Shown: positions 1 through 9,269, counted from the stretch's first letter. The stretch is DNA of 64,000 nt from Rhizobiaceae bacterium (GCA_029212415.1 JARGOF010000009.1:106066-170065); one strand, 5' to 3'. The notes: generated by a model not told the origin, from the letters alone. Translations and numbers: made by a program.

Positions 1-300
1 GAAGCGGATCGCTTTTATGACAGATGCGAGCGCATGGCCGGCGAACCGGGCGATGTCGCGCTGTTCTATGGCGTCACCTGGCATTGCGCGATGCCCAACA
101 GGTCGCACCATGATCGCAATGCAATCCTGATCCAGTATTTGCCCAAATGGGTAAAGCCGATGGAAGACATGCCAGCGGCGCTGCCACAGGCGTTTATCGA
201 TAATGCAAGTGCTGATCTGCGCCAGCTTATCGGCTTGAACTATCCCTATCCGGAAGTCTTGGACGCCGCCAAAGCAGGCAATGCCGAGGGGCGCAAATGA
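1..300 (+). CDS. PhyH-family dioxygenase, C-terminal part (5' end outside window)
   Basis: The reading frame is open from base 1, so the first visible codons are internal and the true start lies upstream. The 99 visible residues resemble the C-terminal part of phytanoyl-CoA dioxygenase family proteins, which are Fe(II)/2-oxoglutarate oxygenases. A stretch reading GDVALFYGVTWHCAMPNRS is followed by HHDRNAIL, giving the distal His of the iron facial triad and the Arg that binds 2-oxoglutarate. The stop overlaps the iolC start by 4 bases (ATGA), so the gene is translationally coupled to an inositol operon. An oxygenase is not part of the standard myo-inositol pathway; it may act on a related polyol or methylated inositol, which is inference. 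Substrate unknown. Confidence 0.72.
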   Translation, partial: EADRFYDRCERMAGEPGDVALFYGVTWHCAMPNRSHHDRNAILIQYLPKWVKPMEDMPAALPQAFIDNASADLRQLIGLNYPYPEVLDAAKAGNAEGRK

Positions 301-1289
301 GCAGTCTGTCACAGGTCTTGAAGGGTATCGCCCGCAACAATTTTGTTGTGGTGGGCAGGGTCGGCATGGATCTGTTTCCGGACCCGCCGGGCACTGCGAC
401 GCAGGACGCTTCGGTCTTCCATGCGGATATGGGCGGATCGTCGGCCAATATCGCTGCAGGACTTGTGAAGCTCGGCGCAAAGGCGGCGCTTGTGACCTGC
501 GTGTCGGATGATGCCGTGGGGCGGTTTTGCTGCAACAAGCTCGATCACTACGGTATCAACCGCGATCATGTGCGTGCCGTCGGCGGTGAATTCCGCAATT
601 CGCTCGCACTCTACGAGACGCGGGTGGAAAACCATCAATCGGTCATCTATCGCAACGGCGCAGCCGATTTCGAGATGTCCATCGAAGATGTCGAAGCGGT
701 GGATTACAGAGGTTTCGGCGCGCTTGTGACGGCTGGCACGGTCTTTGCCGCAGAACCGTCGCGCAGCGCTGCCTTCCGTGCGTTCGAGCTTGCGCGCGAG
801 GCCGGCATTCCAATCATCTTTGATGTTGATTACCGTCCTTACTCATGGCCATCGGCCGCAGAAGCAGAAGCGGTGCTTTCGCGCGCCGGTGCCTTGTCCG
901 AAGTGATTGTCGCCAATGACGAAGAATTCGGATTCATGGCTGGCGGAATTGACAAGGGCGAAGCCAAGGCACGCGAATTGGCGGCAACCTCTGCAGCCAT
1001 AGTCGTCTACAAAATGGGCCATCAGGGCGCCATGACATTCGTTGGCGGGGACGAAATGCGCACCGGCGTCTACCAGGTCGAGGCCGTCAAGCCGACGGGC
1101 GCTGGCGACAGTTTCATGGCAGGTTTTCTGGCCGCGCTCGCCGACGATATGGATATGAAAACGGCAATCTTGCGCGGTTCGGCTTGCGCGGCGATCGTCG
1201 TGGCAAAACCGGGCTGCGCGCCCGCGATGCCCAACCGGGAAGAATTGGAGACGTTTTTGGCAGGCCATCCCGGCCCGAAGGAAACGTAG
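297..1289 (+). CDS. iolC: 5-dehydro-2-deoxygluconokinase (PfkB family)
   Basis: IolC phosphorylates 5-dehydro-2-deoxy-D-gluconate with ATP in cytoplasmic myo-inositol catabolism. The 330-residue protein has the ribokinase/PfkB fold: an N-terminal VVGRVGMDLFP strand, the sugar-binding GGSSANIAAGLVKLG segment around residue 48, and the C-terminal signature TGAGDSFMAGF, whose catalytic base is Asp271. It is a single kinase domain, without the C-terminal DUF2090 extension found in many alphaproteobacterial IolC proteins. The ATG overlaps the preceding stop and iolB starts 10 bases after its own stop. Assignment rests on the PfkB motifs plus adjacent iolB, iolJ and iolG; the family alone would not give the substrate. 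Confidence 0.88.
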   Translation: MSSLSQVLKGIARNNFVVVGRVGMDLFPDPPGTATQDASVFHADMGGSSANIAAGLVKLGAKAALVTCVSDDAVGRFCCNKLDHYGINRDHVRAVGGEFRNSLALYETRVENHQSVIYRNGAADFEMSIEDVEAVDYRGFGALVTAGTVFAAEPSRSAAFRAFELAREAGIPIIFDVDYRPYSWPSAAEAEAVLSRAGALSEVIVANDEEFGFMAGGIDKGEAKARELAATSAAIVVYKMGHQGAMTFVGGDEMRTGVYQVEAVKPTGAGDSFMAGFLAALADDMDMKTAILRGSACAAIVVAKPGCAPAMPNREELETFLAGHPGPKET

Positions 1290-1299
1290 GAGAAACGAT

Positions 1300-2142
1300 A
1301 TGCATATTCCACCCTATGACAATCAGAACAAGCCCATCGTGGATGTCGACGACAGTCGCGTGCCGCTGAACTATTTCAATATCGTCAAACTGAAAAAGGG
1401 CGAGGCCTTTGCCTATGAGGTGCCGCGCTATGAATCCTGTATCGTGCCGGCAACCGGCATGATCGATGTGAATATCGAGGGTTTCAAGGCAGACGATCTG
1501 GGCGGGCGCGGTGTGGATGTGTGGGATGGCGAGCCTGAAGGCGTTTATGTGCCGGCAGGCGCAAAATCTGAATTCGTATGTACGTCCGACGAAGCCGAGA
1601 TTTTCATCGCAGGGGCGCTCTATGAAAAGCAACTGGAAGCCTTTGCAGTGCGCAAGGATGAGCTTGATCTTGTGCAGTACGGGTCCGATGAGACCAAGAC
1701 CCATCGTAAAATCAAACATGTTCTGGGCCAGAAACAGAAAGACAAGGTCGGCCGTTTGCTTGTCAGCGAGCTTTACACGGTGGGGCAGGGAGGCTGGTCG
1801 GGTTTTCCCTCGCACAAGCACGACACGGACCGTCTGCCGAATGAAACGCGCCATGACGAGACTTACAATTTCCGCTTCCGTCCAGATCATGGTTCCGGCG
1901 TACAGATGCTTCAGCGCATCGACAATGAGCCAGGCGACGCCTACCACATCGTCAATGGTTCAACGGTGTGCATTGACAAGGGATACCACCCCTGCTGCGT
2001 TTTGCCGGGCTATGAGATGTACTATTTTACAATACTCGGTGGCCTTTCGCAGCGCAGTCTGGTGCAGTATTTCCAGCCCACGCACGCCGATCAATTGCAC
2101 ACAATCCCTGGCATTCTGGACATGGTGGCAAAGTTCAAATGA
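1300..2142 (+). CDS. iolB: 5-deoxy-glucuronate isomerase
   Basis: IolB isomerises 5-deoxy-D-glucuronate to 5-dehydro-2-deoxy-D-gluconate, the substrate of IolC. The 280-residue length fits this bicupin family. The metal-binding segment is visible as SHKHDTDRLPNE (His172, His174) followed by HDETYNFRF, and the second conserved block GYHP lies near residue 228. A GGAGAAACG stretch 5 bases upstream is the ribosome binding site. The stop overlaps the next ATG by 4 bases, giving coupled translation with the aldolase gene. IolB is one of the more diagnostic iol proteins and anchors the identity of this operon. Confidence 0.93.
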   Translation: MHIPPYDNQNKPIVDVDDSRVPLNYFNIVKLKKGEAFAYEVPRYESCIVPATGMIDVNIEGFKADDLGGRGVDVWDGEPEGVYVPAGAKSEFVCTSDEAEIFIAGALYEKQLEAFAVRKDELDLVQYGSDETKTHRKIKHVLGQKQKDKVGRLLVSELYTVGQGGWSGFPSHKHDTDRLPNETRHDETYNFRFRPDHGSGVQMLQRIDNEPGDAYHIVNGSTVCIDKGYHPCCVLPGYEMYYFTILGGLSQRSLVQYFQPTHADQLHTIPGILDMVAKFK

Positions 2143-2972
2143 GCCTCGTTACTTTGGCTGATGTTTTGCAGCCCGCCCTCAAAGGCAACTATGCGGTCGC
2201 TGGTCTTGTTACTTTGGGCTGGGAAGATATGCGCGCCTATGTGGCCGCTGCGGAAGCGGAAAATGCGGCCGTCATTCTGCAAGCAGGACCGGGATGCCGG
2301 GCCCATACGCCACTGCCTGTACTGGGCAAGATGTTTCGCTATCTGGCGGAAAATGCATCGGTGCCGGTGGTCGCCCATCTGGATCACGGCTACACAGTCG
2401 AGGAATGCAGGCAAGCGCTGGACAGTGGCTTCACATCCTTGATGTATGACGGCTCGCGCAAGCCGCTCGAGCAGAACATCGAAGAGACCGCGGCAATCGT
2501 TGAAATGGCGCACAAGGCCGGCATTTCCTGCGAAGGCGAGATCGGTTTCGTGGGCTACGCGGATGGTGAAAATTCGGCAGGAACCGATCCCGCAGAAGCG
2601 GTGAAATTCGCGGAACAAACGCAAGTTGATGCAATGGCGATATCGGTTGGCAATGTGCATTTGCAGCAGGACAGGCAGGGCGGACTGGACGAGGCCCGTA
2701 TCCGTGCCATAGAGAGTTTGACGACTGTGCCGTTGGTCATTCATGGTGGCTCGGGGGTTCCGGTGGCGCAACGCACGTCGCTGGCGCGGACATCCAGTAT
2801 TTGCAAATTCAACATTGGCACCGAACTACGCATGGCGTTTGGCGCCGCTTTGCGCGAGGCGGTAAATAGCGATTTAGATCGTTTTGACCGCGTGTCGATT
2901 TTGAAAGATACCCATGACCCGGTTGTGGCGGCAACGCGGCGGGTGATTGCGGCGCTTGGCGCCAAAGCCTGA
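2139..2972 (+). CDS. iolJ: class II aldolase, probable 6-phospho-5-dehydro-2-deoxy-D-gluconate aldolase
   Basis: IolJ cleaves 6-phospho-5-dehydro-2-deoxygluconate to dihydroxyacetone phosphate and malonate semialdehyde. The 277-residue TIM-barrel protein has class II fructose-bisphosphate aldolase motifs: HLDHGYTVEEC with Asp82 and the zinc ligand His83, YDGSRKP, CEGEIG, the later zinc ligand in VIHGGSG, and the phosphate-binding KFNIGTELR. Sequence alone does not separate IolJ from fructose- or tagatose-bisphosphate aldolases. Position directly after iolB and coupling through an ATGA overlap favour the inositol role. The next gene, iolG, begins 9 bases downstream. Confidence 0.82.
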   Translation: MSLVTLADVLQPALKGNYAVAGLVTLGWEDMRAYVAAAEAENAAVILQAGPGCRAHTPLPVLGKMFRYLAENASVPVVAHLDHGYTVEECRQALDSGFTSLMYDGSRKPLEQNIEETAAIVEMAHKAGISCEGEIGFVGYADGENSAGTDPAEAVKFAEQTQVDAMAISVGNVHLQQDRQGGLDEARIRAIESLTTVPLVIHGGSGVPVAQRTSLARTSSICKFNIGTELRMAFGAALREAVNSDLDRFDRVSILKDTHDPVVAATRRVIAALGAKA

Positions 2973-2981
2973 GGAGTCTTC

Positions 2982-3974
2982 ATGTTGAACATCGGCATTA
3001 TCGGATGCGGCCGTATTGGCGCTGTGCACGGTCATTCGGTCAAGGCGCTTGCCAATGCGCAAACGGTTGCGGTAAGCGATCCATTCGCGGAAAGCGCGAA
3101 ACGGCTGGCTGAAACATTGCGCGCTGAGGTCCGCTCAAGCGATGAGATCATCGCTGCGCGCGATATTGATGCGGTGATCATCGCGACACCGACCACCACA
3201 CATTACGATTTGATCCATGCTGCAGCGCGGGCGGGCAAAGCGATATTCTGCGAAAAGCCGATTGATATGTCGGCGGACCGTATTCGTGATTGCATGCAGG
3301 TCATTTCGCAGACCGGCGTCCCCTTCATGACCGGATTCAATCGCCGGTTTGACGGCAATTTTTCAAATGTTCAGGCGCGCATCGCCTCCGGTGAAATTGG
3401 TGATGTCGAGTTGGTGACAATTCTCTCGCGTGACCCTGCGCCACCGCCCATCGACTATATCAAGACCTCCGGCGGCATCTTCCGCGATATGATGATCCAT
3501 GATTTTGACATGGCCCGTTTTCTGCTCGGTGAGGAAGTCGCTTCGGTTTACGCGGTCGGCTCCGCGCTGGTCGATCCGGCTATCGGCGAGGCGGGGGATG
3601 TTGATACCGCTGCGGTGACATTGAAAACCGTTTCGGGACGCCTATGCCAGATATCGAATTCGCGCCGCGCATCCTATGGTTATGATCAGCGTCTGGAAGT
3701 GCATGGTTCGAAGGGCATGTTGCGAGCCGACAACCAGTTGGAAAACAGCGTGGAGATCGCGACAGGCGGCGGCTTCGCGCGTGCGCCTGCGCAGCACTTT
3801 TTCCTCGAGCGCTATCATGGGGCCTATGTTGCCGAGTTGAAATATTTTGCCGACTGTCTGGAGGCGGGAGACAGGCCGGCGCCAACGGTTGAAGACGGGC
3901 TGCGCGCCCAGCTTATGGCTGACGCGGCGGCTTTGTCACTGGAAACAGGCAATGTCGTAGCACTGGCGCCGTGA
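2982..3974 (+). CDS. iolG: inositol 2-dehydrogenase (Gfo/Idh/MocA family)
   Basis: This NAD-dependent enzyme oxidises myo-inositol to scyllo-inosose, the first pathway step. The Rossmann motif GIIGCGRIGAVHG occupies the first 17 residues and the family motif CEKPID contains the catalytic Lys92. The GGIFRDMMIHDFDMARFLLG segment supplies the catalytic Asp/His pair typical of IolG. Length (330) is normal. It is the last gene of the operon; the 182 bases before the convergent tetR show nothing obvious. A related inosose or sugar dehydrogenase role cannot be excluded. iolD and iolE are not in the window and may lie upstream. Confidence 0.87.
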   Translation: MLNIGIIGCGRIGAVHGHSVKALANAQTVAVSDPFAESAKRLAETLRAEVRSSDEIIAARDIDAVIIATPTTTHYDLIHAAARAGKAIFCEKPIDMSADRIRDCMQVISQTGVPFMTGFNRRFDGNFSNVQARIASGEIGDVELVTILSRDPAPPPIDYIKTSGGIFRDMMIHDFDMARFLLGEEVASVYAVGSALVDPAIGEAGDVDTAAVTLKTVSGRLCQISNSRRASYGYDQRLEVHGSKGMLRADNQLENSVEIATGGGFARAPAQHFFLERYHGAYVAELKYFADCLEAGDRPAPTVEDGLRAQLMADAAALSLETGNVVALAP

Positions 3975-4156
3975 CCGTGTCCTGACGGATCCGTATTTCA
4001 ACCCTGCCGGATCGCCGCGCGGGCCGGCGCCTTGTTCCAATGCGAAATCGCCGCCCTTTGATCGAACGGCGGATTGGATGGAGGTCACACACTTGCGCAG
4101 CGCTGAGAATTGGCCACAGAAATGAATTTGGCTTTGGATGATGAAGGCGTCGGTGA

Positions 4157-4717
4157 TCATCGGATCACGGGTTTCCTTCCCTGCGCCATTGCAAGCAGGT
4201 TTTGATCGATCAGTTTTCGCTCATCATCGCTCACCAGGTTCGCACCGAAGAGCTTCATGCTGTGCAGCCCCTCAATCACGAAAAACACTGTCAGGACATT
4301 CGCCAGGTCAGGCGTGTGGGCTTTCAGCCTGTCGAGCAACCTGCGCCTGAATTCGTTGAGCGGATTGAGGAAGTCGGGGTCCTCTGCCATGGCGGAAAAT
4401 ATCCATGCGGCCGGGGGATGGGTTTCGTCGCAGGCTATCAACGACAGCCTGACATAGGCGCTCATCAGGTCTTCACCCTTGCCCTTGGCAGGATTGGTGG
4501 CAGCGTCCAGCGCCGCCTCGAAATCCTTGAGATATGCCTCGACCAGTCCCTGCATCAATTTTGCCTTGCTGGGAAAGTGATAGAGCAGTCCGCCCTTTGA
4601 TATGCCAGCGCGTTTGGCAACCGCTTCCAGTGACAGGCTTCCAGGTCCGCTGTCGTGCGCCAGTTCAACGGCGGCAGCGAGTATCTTGTGTTTGGAACTG
4701 GGCCGTTTTTTGGCCAT
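4157..4717 (-). CDS. TetR-family transcriptional repressor of the adjacent RND pump
   Basis: A 186-residue TetR-type regulator. The N-terminal helix-turn-helix spans about residues 10-55, with SLEAVAKRAGISKGGLLYHFPSKAKLM matching the family's recognition-helix region (the LLYHF block is characteristic). The C-terminal ligand domain is poorly conserved, as usual. It is divergent from the RND adaptor/pump pair, and the intergenic region carries a TetR-like palindrome within a promoter, so it very likely represses the pump and is released by a pump substrate. The ligand cannot be read from sequence. Confidence 0.9.
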   Translation of the reverse strand: MAKKRPSSKHKILAAAVELAHDSGPGSLSLEAVAKRAGISKGGLLYHFPSKAKLMQGLVEAYLKDFEAALDAATNPAKGKGEDLMSAYVRLSLIACDETHPPAAWIFSAMAEDPDFLNPLNEFRRRLLDRLKAHTPDLANVLTVFFVIEGLHSMKLFGANLVSDDERKLIDQNLLAMAQGRKPVIR

Positions 4718-4758
4718 AGCTTACCTCCCGGGGTGTCTTGCTGTTTCCGAGTGGTATC

Positions 4759-4781
4759 GGTGGCAATGCCCTGTTGCCACC
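4759..4781. repeat. 8-bp perfect inverted repeat in the tetR/RND intergenic region
   Basis: The arms GGTGGCAA and TTGCCACC are perfect reverse complements around a 7-base spacer. The repeat lies 41 bases upstream of the tetR start codon and 13 bases before the -35 hexamer of the pump promoter. It may be a second regulator site or a leader hairpin on the tetR transcript. No function can be assigned. Confidence 0.4.
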
Positions 4782-4794
4782 ATCATAATTCCAA

Positions 4795-4823
4795 TTGACA
4801 ATACCGTCCAGACGGTACAGTAA
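4795..4823 (+). promoter_or_regulatory. RND pump promoter with embedded TetR-type operator
   Basis: A consensus -35 hexamer TTGACA sits at 4795-4800. The palindrome TACCGTC-CA-GACGGTA at 4802-4817 follows immediately and fills the spacer; a poor -10 candidate lies at about 4816-4823. An operator between -35 and -10 is a classic place for a TetR repressor to block RNA polymerase. The arms are 7 bp and perfect. Binding by the divergent TetR protein is inferred from position and symmetry. Confidence 0.65.
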
Positions 4824-5004
4824 AGAATTGAAATATTAAATCGTCATTCCTGTCAGGGGATGGCTGTGCAATCTTAACCGTGCAACAGGCCTTCGTTTTA
4901 TTGAATCGATTGCCTGCTGCATGTATTTGGTGTTCAAATTGCCTCTCGGAAGGCTATTTCGTATTTTCCGAGAACGCACTTCATACACTTCACAGGGGCT
5001 TTCC

Positions 5005-6192
5005 GTGATCAAGCGCTTTATTATCGCCTTCGTTCTGCTTGTACTGGTTTGTGGCGGCATTGTCGGTTTCAATCTTTTTCGTGACCAGGCAATCGAGCAA
5101 TTCTTTGCCAACCGCAAGGCGCCTGCCTCGACGGTTTCCACCATGGTTGTGGAGCCAATCACTTGGACACCGGGAATTGATGCACTGGGGACCGTCGGCG
5201 CGGCGCAGGGCGTTGATCTGACCGTGGAAACATCTGGCATCGTCAAGGAAATCCTGTTTTCTGCCAATGAGCGCGTCAGCCAGGACAAGGTTCTGGTGCA
5301 GCTTGATGACGGGGTGCAAAAAGCTGATCTTGCAGCAGCCACCACACAGGCGGCGCTTGACCAGCAGACATTGGATCGTGCGCGGGAATTGAAGGCGCGT
5401 GGTGTTGGAACCGAGGTTAGTGTCGATACGGCGCAAGCAGCTGCTTCAGCCTCGAAGTCTCTGGCGGTGAAGTATCAGGCTGTGCTGGATCAAAAGCAGG
5501 TGCGCGCGCCGTTTTCGGGTACCATGGGTATCCCGCGGATCGATACGGGCCAATATATATCACCGGGCAAGGTCATTGCGACGCTGCAGGATCTTGAGAC
5601 CATGCGGATCGATTTCACGGTTCCGGAACAAAGGTTTGATGATCTGAAAATTGGCCAAAGGGTTGTCCTGGGCTTGACCACGGACACCATGCCGTTTTTC
5701 GGGCTGATCACCGGTATTGATCCGAAGGTCGACTCTGTCAGCCGGCTGGTCTCTGTGCGGGCGGAAATCAACAACGCCGAGGGGCATCTCAATCCAGGCC
5801 AATTCCTGCAGGTACGGGTTGAACTGCCAACGGAAGAAGGGGTGCTGTCGGTGCCGCAAACGGCTTTGGTCAGCAGCCTCTATGGCGATTTCATCTATGT
5901 CGTGCGCAAAGCCGAGAGCGCTGCACCTGCAGCGGATGAAAACGCGGCTGCACCTGCGGAGCCGGACGCCGATGTTGCTGAAAAGTCTGAGGCAGAAGCG
6001 CTGATTGCGCGCCAGATTTTTGTCACGGCGGGACGTCGGGCAGACGGCATGGTGGAGATCAGTAAAGGCCTGTCGGCAGGTGATCAGGTTGTTACAGCCG
6101 GTCAGAACCGCCTGTATAATGGTGCTTCCGTGGTCATCGACAATTCGGTTGTTCCCGATGTCGGCAATACGTCCGAGGCGGTTGCACAATGA
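5005..6192 (+). CDS. RND efflux periplasmic adaptor subunit (HlyD/MexA family)
   Basis: The membrane fusion protein bridges the inner-membrane RND pump to an outer-membrane channel. I place the start at GTG 5005, giving 395 residues, because an AGGGG element lies 6 bases upstream and the protein then opens with the membrane anchor VIKRFIIAFVLLVLVCGG. An ATG at 4921 would add 28 unlikely residues. Domains in order: anchor, lipoyl-like half (QGVDLTVETSGIVKEI), alpha-helical hairpin (about 95-160), second lipoyl half (VRAPFSGTMGIPRIDTGQYI), beta-barrel, and membrane-proximal domain. An Ala/Glu-rich insertion (AAPAADENAAAPAEPD) interrupts the membrane-proximal domain. The stop overlaps the pump start by 4 bases. 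Confidence 0.9.
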   Translation: MIKRFIIAFVLLVLVCGGIVGFNLFRDQAIEQFFANRKAPASTVSTMVVEPITWTPGIDALGTVGAAQGVDLTVETSGIVKEILFSANERVSQDKVLVQLDDGVQKADLAAATTQAALDQQTLDRARELKARGVGTEVSVDTAQAAASASKSLAVKYQAVLDQKQVRAPFSGTMGIPRIDTGQYISPGKVIATLQDLETMRIDFTVPEQRFDDLKIGQRVVLGLTTDTMPFFGLITGIDPKVDSVSRLVSVRAEINNAEGHLNPGQFLQVRVELPTEEGVLSVPQTALVSSLYGDFIYVVRKAESAAPAADENAAAPAEPDADVAEKSEAEALIARQIFVTAGRRADGMVEISKGLSAGDQVVTAGQNRLYNGASVVIDNSVVPDVGNTSEAVAQ

Positions 6193-9100
6193 GTTTTTCA
6201 GACATTTTCATTCGCCGACCCGTCCTTTCGACGGTGGTTGGTCTGCTGATCCTGCTGCTCGGTTTCCAGGGCATTTTCAATCTCTCGGTGCGTCAATATC
6301 CGGAGGTCGACGAGACTGTCATCACGATCACGACGGTCTATCCCGGCGCCAGTCCGGACCTCATTCAGGGCTTCATCACCACGCCGATTGCTGCGGCTGT
6401 CGCCACCACCGAGAATATTGACTATGTGACCTCACAAAGCCGTCCCTCGACCAGTGTCGTCACGGTTCAGATGAAGCTTGGCTCGAACCCGGATGTGGCG
6501 CTCACCGAGGTGATGTCCAAGGTCCAGCAGGTCAGGGGTGAATTGCCCAGCGAAGCCAAGGACCCGACGATCGTCAAGGGAACGGGACGCCAGTTCGCGA
6601 TCATGTATCTGGCGATGCAGAACCCGAACATGACGTCGGAGCAATTGACGGAATACATCAAGCGGGTCATCCGTCCGCGCGTTTCAACGATCCAGGGCGT
6701 GGCGGAGATCCAGATATTGGGTGCTGCCAACTATTCCATGCGGGTCTGGATCGATCCGATCAAACTGGCAGCGCGCGGCATTACTGCGGCCGAAACCCTT
6801 GCCGCCATCAATGCGTCGAATTTTCTTTCCGCACCGGGCAAGACTGAAAATCAATTTGTTGCCTATTCCATCACCCTGCGCTCGACCCTGCAAACGGCTG
6901 AAGCTTTTTCGCAATTGCCTTTGAAATCTGAGAACGGCAATGTGATACGGCTGCGCGATGTCGCCACGGTGGAACTGGGCGCCGAGAGCAATGATACCAT
7001 TGTCAGTTTCAATGGCGATCCCGGCACCTTCATCGGCATATTCCAGACACCGGCGGCCAATCCGCTTGACACGGCAGCAGCTGTGGCAGCCGAATTGCCG
7101 GCCATTCAGGCGAGCCTGCCTGATGGCATGAAAATCACACTTGTCTATGATGCCACAGAAACCATCAGCGCTTCGATCGAAGAGGTTTTCAAGACCATAG
7201 CAGAGGCGGTTGCCATCGTCATCGTCGTCATCTTGCTCTTCCTGGGGTCATTCCGGTCGGTGCTGATGCCGGTTGTGACCATACCGCTGTCATTGATCGG
7301 CGTGTGTTTCATGCTGTTGATGATGGGTTATTCAATCAACCTTCTGTCCTTGCTTGCCATGGTGCTGGCGATTGGACTTGTGGTGGATGACGCCATTGTC
7401 GTGGTCGAGAATATCCACCGACATATCCAGGAGGGTATGAAGCCGATGGAGGCCTCCTTCGCCGGCATGAAGGAAATATCATCGGCTGTTGTAGCCATGA
7501 CGATCACCCTGGCTGCGGTTTTTGCACCATTGGCCTTCACCGGTGGTCTGACGGGATCTCTGTTTCGGGAGTTTGCTCTGACTCTTGCCGGCGCTGTGGT
7601 CATCTCGGGTTTTGTTGCACTGACCATCACTCCCATGATGAGTGCGCGGCTGCTCAAAGCTGGCGAACCAAGCCGCTTTGCCGCTTTCGTCGACCGCACG
7701 TTCGACCGGTTCGCCAATCTTTATGAGCGAATGGTTTCCGGATCGCTGAAGTATCGCCCGGTTACGCTGATGATCGTGATTGCGCTGGTTGGGGTGACCG
7801 CTTTCATGTTTACCAAGACGTCGGGAGAACTGGCGCCTGAGGAAGATTCCGGAGCATTGTTCTCGCTGGTCACCGCGCCGCGTTACGCAACCAGCGAATA
7901 TACGGCGCTTTATACCAAACAAATGCGCGAATTGACCGAGGACATTCCCGAACTGGAGGCCGACTTCCAGATCGTTGGTTTCGGCGGAGGCACCAATTCG
8001 GCCATCGCACTTTGGGCATTCAAGGACTGGGGTGAGCGGGACCGTTCGCAGAAGGAATTGCAAGCCGATATTCAGGGCCGCATTTCCAAGGTTGCCGGTG
8101 TTCAGGCCTTCGTTTTCGCACCTCCGTCCCTTCCGGGTGCCGGTGGCGGACTGCCGATATCACTGGTCATTCAGGCGACCGGCGACCCGAGTCAGGTCTA
8201 TGAGGTGGCAGAGCAGATTCGGCAACAGGCGCAGGCCTCCGGTCGGTTCATCATTGTGCAGAATTCGCTGGCCTATGATGCACCGCAGGTGACAATCACC
8301 ATTGACCGGGACCGGGCAGCTGCGCTCAGCCTGCCGATCCGCGACATCGGCACCACGCTGGGGCTTATGGTCGGCGGTGGATCGATCGCTCAGTTCGACA
8401 GGGATTCCAACAGTTACGACATTATCATGCAGGTGCCGCAGCGCTATCGTAATAATCCGGAGAGGCTGGGGGAATTCTTTGTTCGCAGCATCAGCGGGGA
8501 GATGGTGCCGCTTTCTGCTGTCGTGACCATTTCGACTAATGCCTCACCTGCTGCAATCGAGCAGTTCAATCAGCTCAATTCGGCGACGATTTCCGCCTTG
8601 CCGCTGCCCGGAGTGACAACCGGAGATGGCCTCAAGACGATTGAAGATATTGCCCGTCCCTTGTTGCCGGCTGGCTTCTTTATCGAATATTCGGGCCAGT
8701 CGAGGCTGGAGAAAACACAAGGCAATACGATCGTGATCGCCTTTGCGCTTGCACTGGTGATCATCTATCTGGTGCTGGCAGCCCAGTTCGAAAGCTTTCG
8801 TGATCCGCTTATCATCATGATGTCGGTGCCATTGTCGATCTTTGGTGCGATCATCCCGCTCAATCTCGGGCTTGGTACGCTCAATATCTATACGCAGGTC
8901 GGGTTGATCACACTGATCGGGCTGATTACCAAACATGGTATTTTGCTGGTGGAATTCGCAAATCAATTGCGCGAGGAGCAGGGGCTGTCACGGCGTGAAG
9001 CGATCATTGCATCGGCCAAGGTGCGTTTGCGTCCCATCCTGATGACCACAGCGGCCATGGCGCTGGGTGTCGTGCCGTTGATCACGGCAGAGGGCGCGGG

Positions 9101-9269
9101 CGCTGCAGCGCGCTATTCGATGGGCCTTGTGATCTTCACCGGTATTCTGGTCGGCACCATGTTCACCCTCTTTGTGGTGCCCATGTTCTACACATTCATA
9201 TCGCGCAAGCACCTGGTGTCCCACGAAGGCGATGAACAGGTCGCCGATGGCGTGGTCCGGCAGGAGTGA
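6189..9269 (+). CDS. RND-family efflux pump permease (AcrB/MexB-like, HAE1 type)
   Basis: A proton-driven inner-membrane pump of 1026 residues, normal for the HAE1 family. It has the expected 12-helix architecture with two large periplasmic loops: the first helix is about residues 12-30 and two helix bundles run from about 335-540 and 855-1010. The proton-relay Asp-Asp pair is visible in GLVVDDAIVVVENI near residue 400, and the C-terminal block GLITKHGILLVEFANQL is typical. It is coupled to the adaptor by ATGA. No outer-membrane channel gene is adjacent, so the complex probably recruits a TolC-like protein encoded elsewhere. Substrates are unknown; a TetR partner suggests inducible toxic-compound efflux. 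Confidence 0.93.
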   Translation: MSFSDIFIRRPVLSTVVGLLILLLGFQGIFNLSVRQYPEVDETVITITTVYPGASPDLIQGFITTPIAAAVATTENIDYVTSQSRPSTSVVTVQMKLGSNPDVALTEVMSKVQQVRGELPSEAKDPTIVKGTGRQFAIMYLAMQNPNMTSEQLTEYIKRVIRPRVSTIQGVAEIQILGAANYSMRVWIDPIKLAARGITAAETLAAINASNFLSAPGKTENQFVAYSITLRSTLQTAEAFSQLPLKSENGNVIRLRDVATVELGAESNDTIVSFNGDPGTFIGIFQTPAANPLDTAAAVAAELPAIQASLPDGMKITLVYDATETISASIEEVFKTIAEAVAIVIVVILLFLGSFRSVLMPVVTIPLSLIGVCFMLLMMGYSINLLSLLAMVLAIGLVVDDAIVVVENIHRHIQEGMKPMEASFAGMKEISSAVVAMTITLAAVFAPLAFTGGLTGSLFREFALTLAGAVVISGFVALTITPMMSARLLKAGEPSRFAAFVDRTFDRFANLYERMVSGSLKYRPVTLMIVIALVGVTAFMFTKTSGELAPEEDSGALFSLVTAPRYATSEYTALYTKQMRELTEDIPELEADFQIVGFGGGTNSAIALWAFKDWGERDRSQKELQADIQGRISKVAGVQAFVFAPPSLPGAGGGLPISLVIQATGDPSQVYEVAEQIRQQAQASGRFIIVQNSLAYDAPQVTITIDRDRAAALSLPIRDIGTTLGLMVGGGSIAQFDRDSNSYDIIMQVPQRYRNNPERLGEFFVRSISGEMVPLSAVVTISTNASPAAIEQFNQLNSATISALPLPGVTTGDGLKTIEDIARPLLPAGFFIEYSGQSRLEKTQGNTIVIAFALALVIIYLVLAAQFESFRDPLIIMMSVPLSIFGAIIPLNLGLGTLNIYTQVGLITLIGLITKHGILLVEFANQLREEQGLSRREAIIASAKVRLRPILMTTAAMALGVVPLITAEGAGAAARYSMGLVIFTGILVGTMFTLFVVPMFYTFISRKHLVSHEGDEQVADGVVRQE

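Noticed and set aside
1114..1947. 277-codon minus-strand frame
   Set aside because: Shadow of iolC and iolB, both supported by motifs and operon structure.
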